Assembly (NCBI RefSeq): GCF_026914185.1
Contig: NC_070562.1
Coordinates: forward strand, 7,502,001-7,566,000
Source of the DNA: Puccinia triticina
Lineage: Eukaryota; Basidiomycota; Pucciniomycetes; Pucciniales; Pucciniaceae
Length of the DNA stretch: 64,000 nt
Direction of reading: 5' to 3'
The position numbers and the translations under genes were made by a program. The notes below the pieces were generated by a model. The model did not search any database, had not been told where the DNA came from, and saw only the letters and a program-made list of their open reading frames with translations. Positions 43,493 to 54,600 of the stretch are shown piece by piece; within the stretch, counting starts at the first letter, position 1; each line of letters opens with the position of its first letter.

Positions 43493-44365
43493 CACCAGGA
43501 AAATAAAATAGTCAGTTGATGACAAGTGACATTACACCAGCTCCAGCCAGCTACCCACCATCTATCCAATATCTATCCACTATCTACCCCAATCTCCCAA
43601 CCATCTCCTCAAATTCCAAAATTTACCAAGGAGGTCCTGTTCAGTTTTTGATGAGCCCAACTGATCCTCAGTTCTGTCCAGCTGATACTCAGCTTTGGCA
43701 CCCAGCTCATACTCAGCTTTTCTGCCCAGCTCATACTCAGCTTTTTCACGCAGCTCACTCTCAGAATTGGAATAAAGCTGTTTGACCATTCCTTGCCCAG
43801 GTGATGCTCAGCTTTGTACTAGTCCTGGCGCAGCTGATGCTCAGCTTTGTACCAGTCCTTGCTCAGCCTTATCCTAGTCCTGTCCCAGCTGATGCTCAGC
43901 TTTGGCCCAGTCCTGGGCTAGCTGGCCAGCTGATGCTCAGCTTGCTGAGTATCAGCTGAGCCAGGCCAGGGAAAAAGATGGGAATCAGCTTGGACAGGAC
44001 CAGAGCTGACAATCAGCTAGGCTAGGGCCAAAGCTGAGCATCAGCTGAGCCATGAACAAGGCTGAACATCAGCTGTGCCAGGGCCAAAGATGATCATCAG
44101 GTGGCCAGTTCCAAAGCTGAGCATCAGCTGGGCCAGGGGAAAAACTGAGCATCAGCTGAGCCAGGGTAAAAGCTGAGTATCAGCTGGGCCAGGGCCAAAG
44201 CTGAGCATCATCTGGTTTTTTCACATTGAGTGCTTTGATCCTGACACCTATCATGTGAGCCCCAGATGTGCTGTTGGAGAGGAGCAGAATTGGAGCATTG
44301 TTGGAGCTGAAAACAAAGCTGTGTTATGTCACTTGCCATCAAGTGACTACTTTTTTTTCCTGGTG
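43493..44365. mobile_element. 873-bp CACCAGG-type element made of inverted tandem repeats
   Basis: Inverted ends CACCAGGAAAAwAAA...CAAGTGACA, the same family as the 112-bp MITE at 15651. It is flanked by TTG (43490-43492 and 44366-44368). The interior is an array of degenerate copies of CAGCTGATGCTCAGCTTTG: forward from about 43650 to 43940, then reverse-complement to about 44215. The whole element is thus one large imperfect palindrome centred near 43945. It has no protein; open frames inside are products of the array. Confidence 0.8.
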
Positions 44366-44368
44366 TTG

Positions 44369-45095
44369 GTTTCTCACCAACCCAATTATGTACATACTTT
44401 TGGCCCATAAATAGTGATGCCTACGAGATACATTTCCCCCTGGGGGAGTTTCCATCTCATTCTTGCTATTTCCTGATATCTCAGCTCTTCAGCCTGTATG
44501 CTGTGCATCTTGAGATCAGTCGTTGGGGTTTAGGCTTGAGAATCAAGATACGGTGTGATATGTACAGTGTACATGGGGCAACATTTACAGGCATATCACT
44601 TGTCCCAAACCCAAGTGACAGCTCAATTCACTCACTTCAATTCTGTGGCACTGGAACTCCAGATCTGGCATTGGAAGGGCTTTCCAGATTCATGGTGTTC
44701 AAGATTGCATATGTCACAGTTTACATAAAATCATAAAGCCAATTTTGGCTGGGAGATGTCAGCGTGCATAAAACTCAAAGTGACATCTCCCAGCCAAAAT
44801 TGCAGTTTATGATTTTATGTAAAAAAATCTTATGCAATTTTGAATGCCATAACCATAAGGCTCCGTTTGGTTGGCCACAAAAATGTGGGACCGTAATAAA
44901 CAATCTTGCATATTATTTTTGGGGGAACAGGGGATATTACACTATCCCCTGTCCCTGTTTGGCAGCCCACTGGGTGTCATAAAATTGACGCTTGGAGTTG
45001 AAACTGCATTATTTCCCCCGCCAAAAGAGAAATTTTGGCCTGACCCCAAAATTTTGCCGCAATAATTGCCTCCCTTGCCTTTGAACGTCGACTCC
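44369..45095. other. Spacer with long inverted repeat
   Basis: No gene seen. It contains the 104-bp inverted repeat at 44720-44823. 44860-44965 has CCGTTTGGTTGGC and CTGTTTGGCAGCC in direct order, not a clear terminal inverted repeat. Confidence 0.45.
44720..44823. repeat. Inverted repeat, ~42-bp arms
   Basis: Arms TTTACATAAAATCATAAA...CTGGGAGATGTCA (44720-44761) and the reverse complement at 44781-44823, differing by a 1-bp indel and two changes, with a 19-base loop. It could be a small MITE, but no target duplication was found. Confidence 0.75.
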
Positions 45096-45190
45096 ATGGC
45101 ACCCAGACGCAAACAATTCAATACCTCCTTCATAGTCAAGCAACCTCTTGATCCCACCTCCCCTTTTCTGAAGAAGGGAGAGAAGGTATG
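45096..45190 (+). CDS. First exon of a repeat-X-like gene
   Basis: The ATG at 45096 opens MAPRRKQFNTSFIVK..., ending LKKGEK at a GTATGT donor (about 45186). The exon end and the first 30 intron bases (AAGAAGGGAGAGAAGGTATG...) recur at 63040-63080, upstream of the repeat X gene. This suggests that the two belong to one family. No following exon is recognised here, so it is probably a fragment. Confidence 0.45.
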
Positions 45191-45232
45191 TTTCATTATC
45201 ATTTTTCATTCAATAAATTTTGGGTCAGCCTA

Positions 45233-45460
45233 AATGCACTCCAAAAAAATCCCAAAAGCACTCCAAAAGTGAGTGTATGGAGTGTGCACTCCAATGATTG
45301 TTGGAGTACAGACTAGAGTACTCCAAATCAATTGGAGTGCAGAACTGGGGACTCAAGACTCTTTGGAGTGCACCACAAAGAACTCCAGTGGCCAGGAAAT
45401 GTAATGAGTGCCCATGAGTCTCACTCCATCAGATTGGAGTGCATTCCCCCAGCACTCCAT
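45233..45460. repeat. Cluster of ACTCCA/TGGAGT words
   Basis: More than a dozen ACTCC or GGAGT words occur within about 230 bp in both orientations, many as TTGGAGTGCA or GCACTCCAA. Spacing is irregular, so it is not a simple satellite. Possible binding-site cluster or subterminal region of a DNA element. Confidence 0.55.
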
Positions 45461-45469
45461 TCCTGATAT

Positions 45470-46369
45470 TTCTAATGATGAAAAAATGTTTGTATTGTCT
45501 TCCTGAATCATTCAGTGATGAAATGTTTCTTGCAGCATGGGTTTTTAGGATCATTGAATTTGCTCAAGTGAAAGAAGGTGAAGTTCAAGACGGCTATCAT
45601 TCAGGCAGAACTTACCAAAGCCCTCAAAAAGCTCAATATTGAGGGTAACTAATTGAAGTGGAAAAATAGCCCTATTCGCATTGGGCTATGGTCAGCAGAA
45701 TTTTATGTTGCATCAGCAAACTGCAATTTGAAATTGTAGTGTAATATTACACACCAAATTTAACCACTGGTGCGCAAAGGGTTCTCAACCTCATCAGGCA
45801 ACCCCCCCCCCCCCCCCCCCATGTGCACAGTACACCAAGCCTCAGCTTACTCCACCAACAACAAAATTCATTGGATTCCAGCACAAATAATGAAATAAAA
45901 GTGCCAATTGGGACTCAAACATGACATACAAAAGGCAGTGGCAGCTACTCGCTTTTCATTTCTCAACTTTTCCAAGACCCATAAACCCGCACAAATCACC
46001 TGGATTTCTTGTGCTGAGGGCCAGTTTTTTTGCTTATGTAAATATTTAACCTGAAGTACTGTTTTAGTTTTTTTTTTTTTTGCTCCTTGGTTCTTGATGG
46101 CTGTCCAGCTTGAAAAACTATTTCTCTGAGAGAAAGAGATTGGTTAACATGATTGTTATTTTAATGTTTATCACATGCTGTATTGTGCGTATCTGCCTTA
46201 TCTTTTCATCAAAGTTTGTTTTCTGGATACTGGTAAACTGTTTCCTTGATTTATTTCAAAGTAAGAAGAATAATTCACAAAGTCTTACCAGGCAAAGGCT
46301 CAAACTGAATTATCCATTGATCACTGTGTCATACTGCTGTTTTGATTTTCTTGGGTGACAGAAAATGCA
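45470..46369. other. AT-rich spacer, possible interior of an H3'-end Helitron
   Basis: No gene recognised. There is a run of C at 45798-45820 and a T run near 46068. Short hydrophobic open frames follow the AT-rich composition. Confidence 0.4.
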
Positions 46370-46394
46370 GCGGCGCAGCCGCCTTGGCATCTAG
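46370..46394 (+). mobile_element. Orphan Helitron 3' end
   Basis: Hairpin GCGGC-GCA-GCCGC (46370-46382), eight bases CTTGGCAT, then CTAG (46391-46394) followed by T. This is the same design and spacing as the other three 3' ends in the window. No matching TCyAAGTTTATTAAA 5' end was found upstream, so the element's extent is unknown. Confidence 0.7.
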
Positions 46395-46719
46395 TTATCA
46401 ACTTAATCTGTGGGCTTTTTTTGAGGTCATTGTTCTAGGCGGCTTATCTTTAGGTTCTTAGTTTTTCTTTTCATTTACACTCTTGTTGACCATGTATTTC
46501 AAAACTCTAACCATCTTCTCTTTTATTAGCCATAAAAGACCTAGTGTACAGTGGTGGTTCCTTCTTAGTTCTCATCCTGTTCTGTTCCTGTTTCTTTTGG
46601 GTAAAAATCAACTATTTTGTATTTATATTTCATTATTTTTATTTTACTGAAAATATTTCTTTTAGCCTGAATTTATCAGGAGTTTGCTTGAAAGGGTCTC
46701 CAGACAGGCATCTGGCCCA

Positions 46720-47010
46720 CCAAGGTCACCAATGCCAAGCTATACTTCACCTGCTCCACATCCTTCATGAATGCCACTGAAAGAATGTTGTCCAGTCAAT
46801 CAATGATATCAGCGTCCTCTGGATCCACAAGACCAACCTCAATAAGCCCTGGTGGGGCTTCAAGAGGCTCAATAAACCTGTCTTTGACGGCAATAACCCC
46901 ATTGAACATATCCAGTGTGATATCTCCATCTGTTGTTAGACCAACAAACCCCCACCTCCTCCCACACTCACTTTCCAAAAATACAGAAAGTTTGAAATCA
47001 TCCAGGTATG
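46720..47010 (+). pseudogene. Unrecognised coding remnant
   Basis: The plus frame reads VQSINDISVLWIHKTNLNKPWWGFKRLNKPVFDGNNPIEH..., one stop, then PTLTFQKYRKFEIIQ at a GTATGC donor (near 47008). Composition and the splice site look coding. The family is not recognised and no start is seen. Confidence 0.4.
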
Positions 47011-47267
47011 CAAACAAAAACAAGTTTTTCTTTGTTTTTCACACTTTAAAACTAAATCAGCAAACAAACAATCCCTCTACCAAATCACCAATATCTGACT
47101 TGCACTTCAGTGCGTTGGGTGACAACTTTCTTACAAAACCGGTGGGCAGAACTGTCATGAGAAAATCTCTCAATAACCTGGTGGTCATCCAAATCTTGGA
47201 GGCTGCTTTGCATCTTGCAACTTTAAGCATGGGAGGCTGTGAGATTACTAGCCAAGGTGAATGACAT

Positions 47268-48050
47268 TGTCCTCATAAATTGAGGAGGGTGTTGGGAGCT
47301 CAATCAGTTGCGGAAAACAGTAAGAAAAGCAAACCTTATTCTGCAGTACAAAGCAGTGCCGTGGGGATGAAAATACTTATTGCATCTAAATGATGACAGT
47401 TTCTACATCCGCAAGCCGCAAGAACCAAAACGTGGAGAATCCTGGTCAGATACCTCTAGCAGAGAGAATCTCAGCCAACACCAAAGGTGAGCAGTGTGTT
47501 CTCTAACTAGATGGTCAAGATGATTAGCTAAATGCTTCATTTCCTTCCTGCAGTAAAATACCTAACAAATCAACCAATATATTCTGAGAGAAAAAACAGA
47601 AAAAGGTGAGTTAGCAAGTTTAATACTACGGCAAAAGAGGAAATAGGCTGAAGACTTGTCCCAACGCTAATCTGAACAGATAATGTTGTCTTACACTGTT
47701 TCACCAAGGCTAAACAAGCTGGACAATAGGAGCCAAAGGCACTATCCATGTAAGATAAATAGATGATCCTGATCTTAGTATAGCAAGAGCTAACAAGGGT
47801 ATTTTTTTCTTATAGTTTGCTATTTGTAACACAGAAGAAAAACTTCCTGTTTAATCCCACAAGGGAAATTCCTCCTTATTCTTATAAAGTTCATAGCAGC
47901 TAGTTGTTCCGCTCTTAGGTAAATCTTTACTTCAAAATTTTTTCTTACTTTTAGTTAGTTTCATAAATACTTGGGTCTAATTGCAAGCTCTTAGTCCGCT
48001 GAGTTCTTCAATAAATCTCCTGTTAAATTAGACTGCATAAGACTGCACAA
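47268..48050 (+). repeat. Diverged relative of the copia-3 leader/LTR
   Basis: Starts CCTCATAAATTGAGG and follows the order of landmarks seen at 28733-29400 (CTCATAAATTGAG, AGCAAACC...GCAG, GTGCCGTGGGG-like, CGCTCTTAGGTAAA). Identity is low. A solo LTR of a related family is likely. Confidence 0.45.
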
Positions 48051-48151
48051 GACTAGAGATAGTCATTTGGCACCTGTTGGGAGGTACCTGCCACACTTCA
48101 GAGCAGGCCCTGCACAATATCTGGCCACCAGGCATGCAGGTGAAGGGTCCA

Positions 48152-48435
48152 GGACTTAATCTTGAGGATTAATGCATCTGCTGCCTGCATTGCTGGTGCC
48201 TGGTAGTTTGGATATTATGGTTTGAAGTGTGGCAGGTAGAGATGGCAAACGGGTACTTGTTGCCGGGTACCCGGTACCCGTTTGGACTTAATCTTGAGGA
48301 TTAATACATCTGCTGCCTGCATTGCTGGTGCCTGGTAGTTTGGATAGTATGGTTTGAAGTGTGGCAGGTAGAGATGGCAAACGGGTACTTGTTGCCGGGT
48401 ACCCGGTACCCGTTGGCAGGTACCCGTTTGGCCCT
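48152..48435 (+). repeat. Tandem duplication, 142-bp unit, two copies
   Basis: 48152-48293 and 48294-48435 are nearly identical, each starting GGACTTAATCTTGAGG. The unit includes the left end of the inner MITE, so duplication followed that insertion. Confidence 0.85.
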
Positions 48436-49621
48436 ACAGTTACCCGCCGGCGGGTGCCGGGTGCGGGTGCGGGTGTCCAGAATTCTGGTGGGAAGGAAGG
48501 CGGGTACCTGGACGGGTACCCGCCGGTCAGCCGGTCATCGAAGAGGATACCTCTTGATGACCAACTGAACCGGTCATCGAAGAGGATAAAAGCTCACAAT
48601 GACCGTTCAGCTGGTCATCAAAGAGTCTACACTCTTGATGACCGGCTGAGCCGGCCATCAAGGAGGATAAAACCTCTCGATGACCGTTCAGCCAGTCATC
48701 AAAGAGCCTACAATCTCTCAATGACTGGCTGACCGGTCGTTGAAAGGGATACAACTATGAAGGCTCGGAAACTGCATGATACAGTCCGGCGGCGGTCAGC
48801 TCTCCACGTGTCGATCCCGGTATCCAATCTTGGTGAATTGCTAAGCAAGAGTTGACTGACCTGCACAATACAGTCCGGCGGCGGTCAGCTCTCCGCATGT
48901 CAATCCCGGTATCCAATCTTGGTGAGGAAAGAGAGAAGATACCGGGCACGCGGGAGCTGGACTGTATGTGCCCGGCAGTGACAGGGTTAGGGTTTGGACC
49001 TGTCACTGACGGAAGCTAACTGACTATGTACATCTGATGTAAGTACATAACGACAGCTAAAGTGTGCATAAGTGCATCTTGGACTCTAACAACAACCTCT
49101 CGATGGCCGGCTGACTGGTCATTGAACACGATAAAAGCTCTCGATGAACGTTCAGCCGATCATCGAAGAGCCTCCAACCTCTTGATGACCGGTCGGCCGG
49201 TCATCGAGGAGGCTACACTCTTGATGACCGGTCGGCCGGTCCTCGAGGAGGCTACACTCTTGATGACCGGCTGACCGGTCATCGAAGAGGCTACACTCTC
49301 AATGACTGGCTGACCGGTCATCAAAAGGGATACAACCTCTTGATGACCGGCTGACCGGTCATCGAAAAGGATAAAGGCTCTCGATGACCGATCAGCCAGC
49401 CATCGAGGAGGATAAAATCTCACAATGACCGGTCAGCCGGTCATTGAAGGCGCTACAACACCTCTCAGCCGGCCACCAAAGGTGATACCCGGGTACCTGT
49501 GCCTGGCACCCAGGTACCTCCCATGGCGGGTGCCGGGTGCGGGTGCGGGTGTGAGGAATTTGTGAAAAAACAGGGGGGTACCCGCACCCGCCACAGGTAC
49601 CCGGGTGCCATATGCCATCTC
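48371..49621. mobile_element. Inner TA-flanked MITE of palindromic GACCGG repeats
   Basis: Ends GAGATGGCAAACGGG and, inverted, GAGATGGCATATGG. TA flanks at 48369-48370 and 49622-49623. GGGTGCGGGTGCGGGTG occurs near both ends in inverted order. The interior has two clusters (48515-48745, 49090-49460) of roughly 40-bp units around TGACCGGYYRRCCGGTCA, each a palindrome. An unrelated block at 48760-48950 contains two copies of a CAGTCCGGCGGCGGTCAGC segment. Confidence 0.7.
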
Positions 49622-49664
49622 TAGTGTCAGGTACCCCCCAACAGGTGCCAAATGACTATCTCTA

Positions 49665-51454
49665 CCCAAGACTGCATGAGACTACATTTGTACTTGGTAC
49701 AGTAGCTGATGATGTTATGTATATGTAAAGGGTATAAAGGTGGTAAGAGTGGTCCACGTAACGGATTAAATGGACCTTGGTAAGTGTGGTTCATGTAAAA
49801 CATTACATGAACCTGGGTAGGGTGTTTGTGTGTATGTAACTGGACCATGTGTCTTGAGGAGGTTGTAACATCTGATGCAGAAGGGTGTAAGGTGTGCTGT
49901 ACATGGTGTCCTGCTTAGTTTTGACATTAGAATCCAGTGTTGCCGTTGCATTTGTTGATTTGTGATTGCTTACATGAGAAATAAGAAAATTTTGAACTGG
50001 GCTAGATTGGTAACCATAAAGCATACCAAAAATTTCTGGGGGATCACTGTGCTGGAATCAATCTGGGATTGGTCAGTCTTACCTTCTTTTGTGGTTGTAT
50101 CCATCAAGCTTTCTCATTCCACATTCTTGATTGCATGTCATGCTTTGAGTAGGCTTTTGGATGAAACTGCGCATGTTAAAGACACGTTGACTGAGCCATC
50201 TTTGATTGAGGTGCTTTTGCAAATGTTCTCCCAGGCAAAGGCCACAAAGTTTGAAAACCTGTTTGATCCCCTTTTAATTAAAATTAAGCCCCCCCTGTTT
50301 AATTTCTGTCTTTCCACTCATCCCTAAAACCCCTTCACTTTCCTTTCTCCCTCCATTCCACCTACTTTATCCTCCTCTAGGGGCTTGTTTTCAGATCAAA
50401 GCTATCCAACACTTATGTTGCCCCCTTTCTATGTGGTCTGTCTTTTATTCTTGGTCATGCTTCTTTCTTACTGATCTTGTAGACTTTGATCCCTGCTCAG
50501 ATTAGACTGTTAGCTTTCCTTGTTTACTGCTTATCCTCTAGATTGCGCGCATCTCTGATGGGGATATCAATGTACCTTTTGACATGTTACACTGAGTTGA
50601 GAAGTTTCAAATTCATTATTATTTTTATTCATTATTATTCTCAAACCACAAGTTGATGCCATGTACACAGTCTATTTAACCATAGCCTAGTCCAAAGCAA
50701 TCAACCCATTGGTTCTCTCCTTCTTTTTCCGCCCTTGAGCCGTTCCAGTGATAAAATCCTCCTCTCACTGTCCAGAATATCCTTGCCGCTTCTCCGCCCC
50801 TTTTTTGGGCCCTTCGGTCAAAAACTCAACACCCCCTGCCCCCTCATTTACAAACAAAATAGATATCTCAGGTGCTCATTATTTTTTTTCAGTTGTTCTA
50901 GATCTTGCCGGCAGTAAGGATTTCATTAATCAGCCAAAGAGCGCTTGCACAGTGGCTAGGTCTAACTAAATAACCAAAGGAGTTGAAAAGTAAAGCAAGG
51001 AGTAGGCAAACTTAGTCAGTCCCTCTTCTGCTTCCCCCGAAGCGCAAGCCTCCAAAAGAGGGACTTGGGAGTAATTTGCAAAATTTTGCATGAGTCCTGA
51101 GGAATGCTTTTACCCATTTGGCTGGTGTGAAAGTTTGGCACCACTTTTCTATAGCATACTGGTGACCAAATGGGCCACCCAGGTTCCAAATTGAAGGCCT
51201 GCATCTGTCCTTCAAGACTAAATAGGCCACACATTGATGAATTGAATGGCCTTAAAGCTACAAACAATGTCAAGTCATGGAATCATGATTTCAGGATTGA
51301 TCTTACATCCATACTATTGCATAAGTACATGGAATTTTTAATTGCTGCTCATGATTACATGAATATGTATATTGTTTGAACTGAAAAATGAACTAAATTT
51401 GGTATACAGGCCACATATAAAATGTGCACAGGAGTTGAAAAAAAAGCTCTGCTT
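49665..51454. other. No clear gene
   Basis: Short open frames only. 50200-50325 (plus) reads coding-like (LTEPSLIEVLLQMFSQAKATKFENLFDPL) without recognisable family. 50700-50900 is CT-rich. Sequence left of 51455 continues right of copia-4 at 60773. Confidence 0.4.
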
Positions 51455-51459
51455 GCTGG

Positions 51460-51566
51460 TGTGATGGTTTGAGACAAAGATGAATTTTAGGATCAAACCA
51501 CACTCGCACCAGGACTTGTGCTTGTGTCTAGTGAGTCTGAGCTAAGCCCCAAAAGGGGCTCCAACC
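51460..51566 (-). repeat. Copia-4 3' LTR
   Basis: 107 bp, ending CCATCACA on the minus strand and starting directly after the polypurine run. Its first bases are GGTTGGAGCC rather than TGTTGGAGCC, a change at the G-run junction. Confidence 0.88.
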
Positions 51567-51686
51567 CCCCCCCCCCCCCCTCACCTAGACACAAGACTTG
51601 TCCTGCTCTACATACAAGTCTTGAAAGATGTAAGGAAAGAAACAAAAGAAGAACATAAGAAGGAAAGAGAGAAAAATGTTAACAAA

Positions 51687-54600
51687 TTAGCACCCTAGAA
51701 GACATCTTTTCAGACGCTCAAAAGGCTCCCTCGTCAAAGATTTAGTTAGTACTAGAGTCCAAAGCGGCTACGCCGCAGCACTTCCAGGGCATAGAATCCT
51801 GCAATATGAATGAATAAAGTGCAGTCATTTCCAGTCAAAGTGTTCAAAAAAAGCACAATGTACAGCTGCCAAATAGTTTTATTCATGAATCTCTGATAAC
51901 AATCTAATTCCTAAAAGTTACCATTGGCACCCCATTGGAAAAATAACTGGGTCAACTTGAGATTCAGGAACTTGAAAGAGGAGTGTGGTGTTACTCCAAA
52001 ATTCCTCAAAGGGTTTACTAAAGCAAGCTTCAATGCCCAGACTGTGCACATTGCACCTTGAATGTGACTAAAAGTTAATTATTTAATTACAATTGGGGTT
52101 ACAATGGCAGCTTGGTTGGAGCACCCTGCATTTCAACTGCAAACAGTGGACCCAGTCTTTCTTGCAGTGCCCGTCACCCTTAAGCAGGTATCTGTCAGCC
52201 CTTGCAGGTGCGTGCTGACAGGTGGGGTGTTCAATTTAAGTAAAAATTGAAGCAGGTAGCTTTGTACCTGCCATGGCAAGGGCAGACAGTTACCTGCTGA
52301 AAGTTGACAAGTACAAACCAATGGGTGCCAATGGCCATCCATAACTCAGAGTCTTAAACTTAACAGAAAAAACATGTGAAGGCATTGAAGAGAGGACAAA
52401 ATGCACAAAAAAATGAGTTTGGTTTCACCAAAGTGTTTATTAATAAGTATAGAGATAGGATCAAGCCAAAACTGATAATGAGATTCTAACAATCAAGCTG
52501 AAAGATTTCTTTCAATTTTTCCATATTGCCAACCTGGGTAAGAATGTATTGTTGGCCATCAAGAGAAACCCATAGCATACCTCCTACTTTCCAACCTGGT
52601 TCAGCATATCCTCACATGCTGATTTTGAAGGTCTACAATCACATGTTTCCATAAATTCCTGAGTAAACAGGCATTTTTGGTTTCCTCCCTTGATTAAGAA
52701 GCTGAATAATGATTGTTTTGTGAGTCAAGTCTCCCTAAAAATTCATCTGTAAAAATCACACACAGATATTGTTTACAGTGCTAGCTCATTTGGTGAAACT
52801 CACAGATTTTTTTTCCCCACTTGGGTCACAAGATCAGGCTGGGGCTCAGTTGTTCTATGGACACACCCCAAAGCTGATTCAAAAGCAAGCAGACTATCTT
52901 GCACAAATTCTTGCTAGATGAGCTTTTGTTCCTGGTGGGCATGATTTTTTGATGTCAAGATGGAGGTTTTTGACAATTGAATAGTGGTGGATGGAGACTT
53001 TGGAAGGGGGGGATAGATGAGATGTATTGGTTGGAGTGCAAGTTTTTTTTATGGCTGGACACATATGAAGAAGCTCAACTTAGCACACGGGGCACGGTTT
53101 AGTCTGATTCAGGAGGAGCAAGCAAGAGGTCTCCTGAAGGCAATCCAGCAGCTGTGTTTGCTTAAAAGACTTAATCGGCGGCGCCACAGTCTCGGCTAGG
53201 TTGTTTAAGGTTGCAAGGATTGTCTCGGCCGTGGCTGAGGAAAGCTGTCCGGAGAAAACCTCGACGACGAGGAGTGCTGGGGTGGGCAAGAGTTTGTATT
53301 GGGTGGACACAAGCCGGGAATGGGTGGATCTGATTTAGGTGGAGCAGGGAAGATGACTGCTGAGACAAATCCGGAAGACGTGCTTGCATAGAGAGAAGAC
53401 TTGAACATCGGCACCGCGGTCTCGGCCAAGTTGTTTAAGCTCACAATGATTTTCTCGGCCAGCTTGCCAGCAAAAAAAATAGAGGAACTTAAGGCGGGCT
53501 TGCCCAATAAGTCCAGAGGATAATAGCCAGCCTGAAACAAATCAAACCATTCGTGAAATGCACTTCAGACTGGCAGGCTGGGCGACGATGGTTGGGGTTT
53601 ATTATGTACCTGGACAGGGATTAATCAGACTTACAAGCTGGGCGACGTAAGTTAGGGCTGATTACCTGGACAAGGTGTCTTCCTGTATCCTGCGCGCAGA
53701 CGCGCGGTTTAAAAGATGTCTCGAGTCACAAGCCAGGCGGCTTCCTTGGATGGAGTTAGCCAGTTTCAATATCGAGACAGAGAAATGGATCGTCTGGGGC
53801 GGCTAGATCCCAGCGCGGAGGGATCCCTTTGTGTCCCCCTGGGAGGAATCTCCAAGTACACACCCGGGGGACTGGTTCATCAGATCGGCGTCCTCCGCTG
53901 CGTCACTGTGACCAGCCGTGACCCCGCAACAGTCGGACGCCTTGGCTGCGTGGTTTGGGCGGACCACTTCTGTGCGCCATGGCGATACGCCACCCTGGCT
54001 GGCGTGTGGGCGCCATGGCACCGCCTTCACGCTGGCCCGAGTGGGCGCATGCATGGCGTTTGGGCGATGAGGGTGTCGTGGGTGGGCGGCGCTGTGGCGA
54101 AGTGGCTACGCGTGACGGATGGGGATAGGGGCGTGGGGGGGGGCCGCGGTCATTCTAGATCCGAGGACGCAGTCGGGTCGGGCTTCATGAAGGGCAGGGA
54201 AGCCTTTCGGGTACGTCGGGACGGTGAGGGTTGAGGTGAGTCATCAAACGTCACATGTGCCTCTTGTGATACGATCGGAGGGGTCACCCTCGGTGGCGGT
54301 TAGGTGCGCCTCTGCTGTCTGCCTCCGGGCGCGTAGGCGGGGTATATCACCATGGCCCATGGACGAGTCTCGGGCGCCATGTTGAGGTCTCACCCGCCGT
54401 GTCAACGACGGGGGTGACCTCGCAAGTGGGACGGCCGATGGCCTCTGATGGGTCCGTGTGGCAGGAGCATATGGCGTCCAACAGCACATCCAAGAAGGAT
54501 TTGAAACGCCGGGACTACCAGTCTATTCGCCACTGACCATCAATTTGTCGCGGTCGCAGACTCCATCGGAGAGGTGGTGAAAGGCATCTTTAGATGAGAA

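Larger units (their letters stand above)
48056..49662. mobile_element. TA-flanked MITE, outer, 1.6 kb with nested insert
   Basis: Ends GAGATAGTCATTTGGCACC and its inverted copy, with arms of about 35 bp. Flanked by TA (48054-48055, 49663-49664). A second TA-flanked element is nested at 48371-49621. It has no protein. Confidence 0.75.

Noticed and set aside
43516..43785. Open frame with PADTQLWHPAHTQLF repeats
   Set aside because: Product of the CAGCT...CTCAGCTTT array within a non-coding element; no start context or relatives.
44860..44970. Possible MITE with CCGTTTGG ends
   Set aside because: The similar words are in direct, not inverted, order and no target duplication is visible.
48515..49460. 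CRISPR-like repeat array
   Set aside because: Units are palindromic and degenerate, with no unique uniform spacers, in a eukaryotic repeat.
53716..54234. 173-codon open frame in GC-rich part of H3
   Set aside because: No recognisable domain, no splice signals, and GC-rich sequence gives long open frames by chance.
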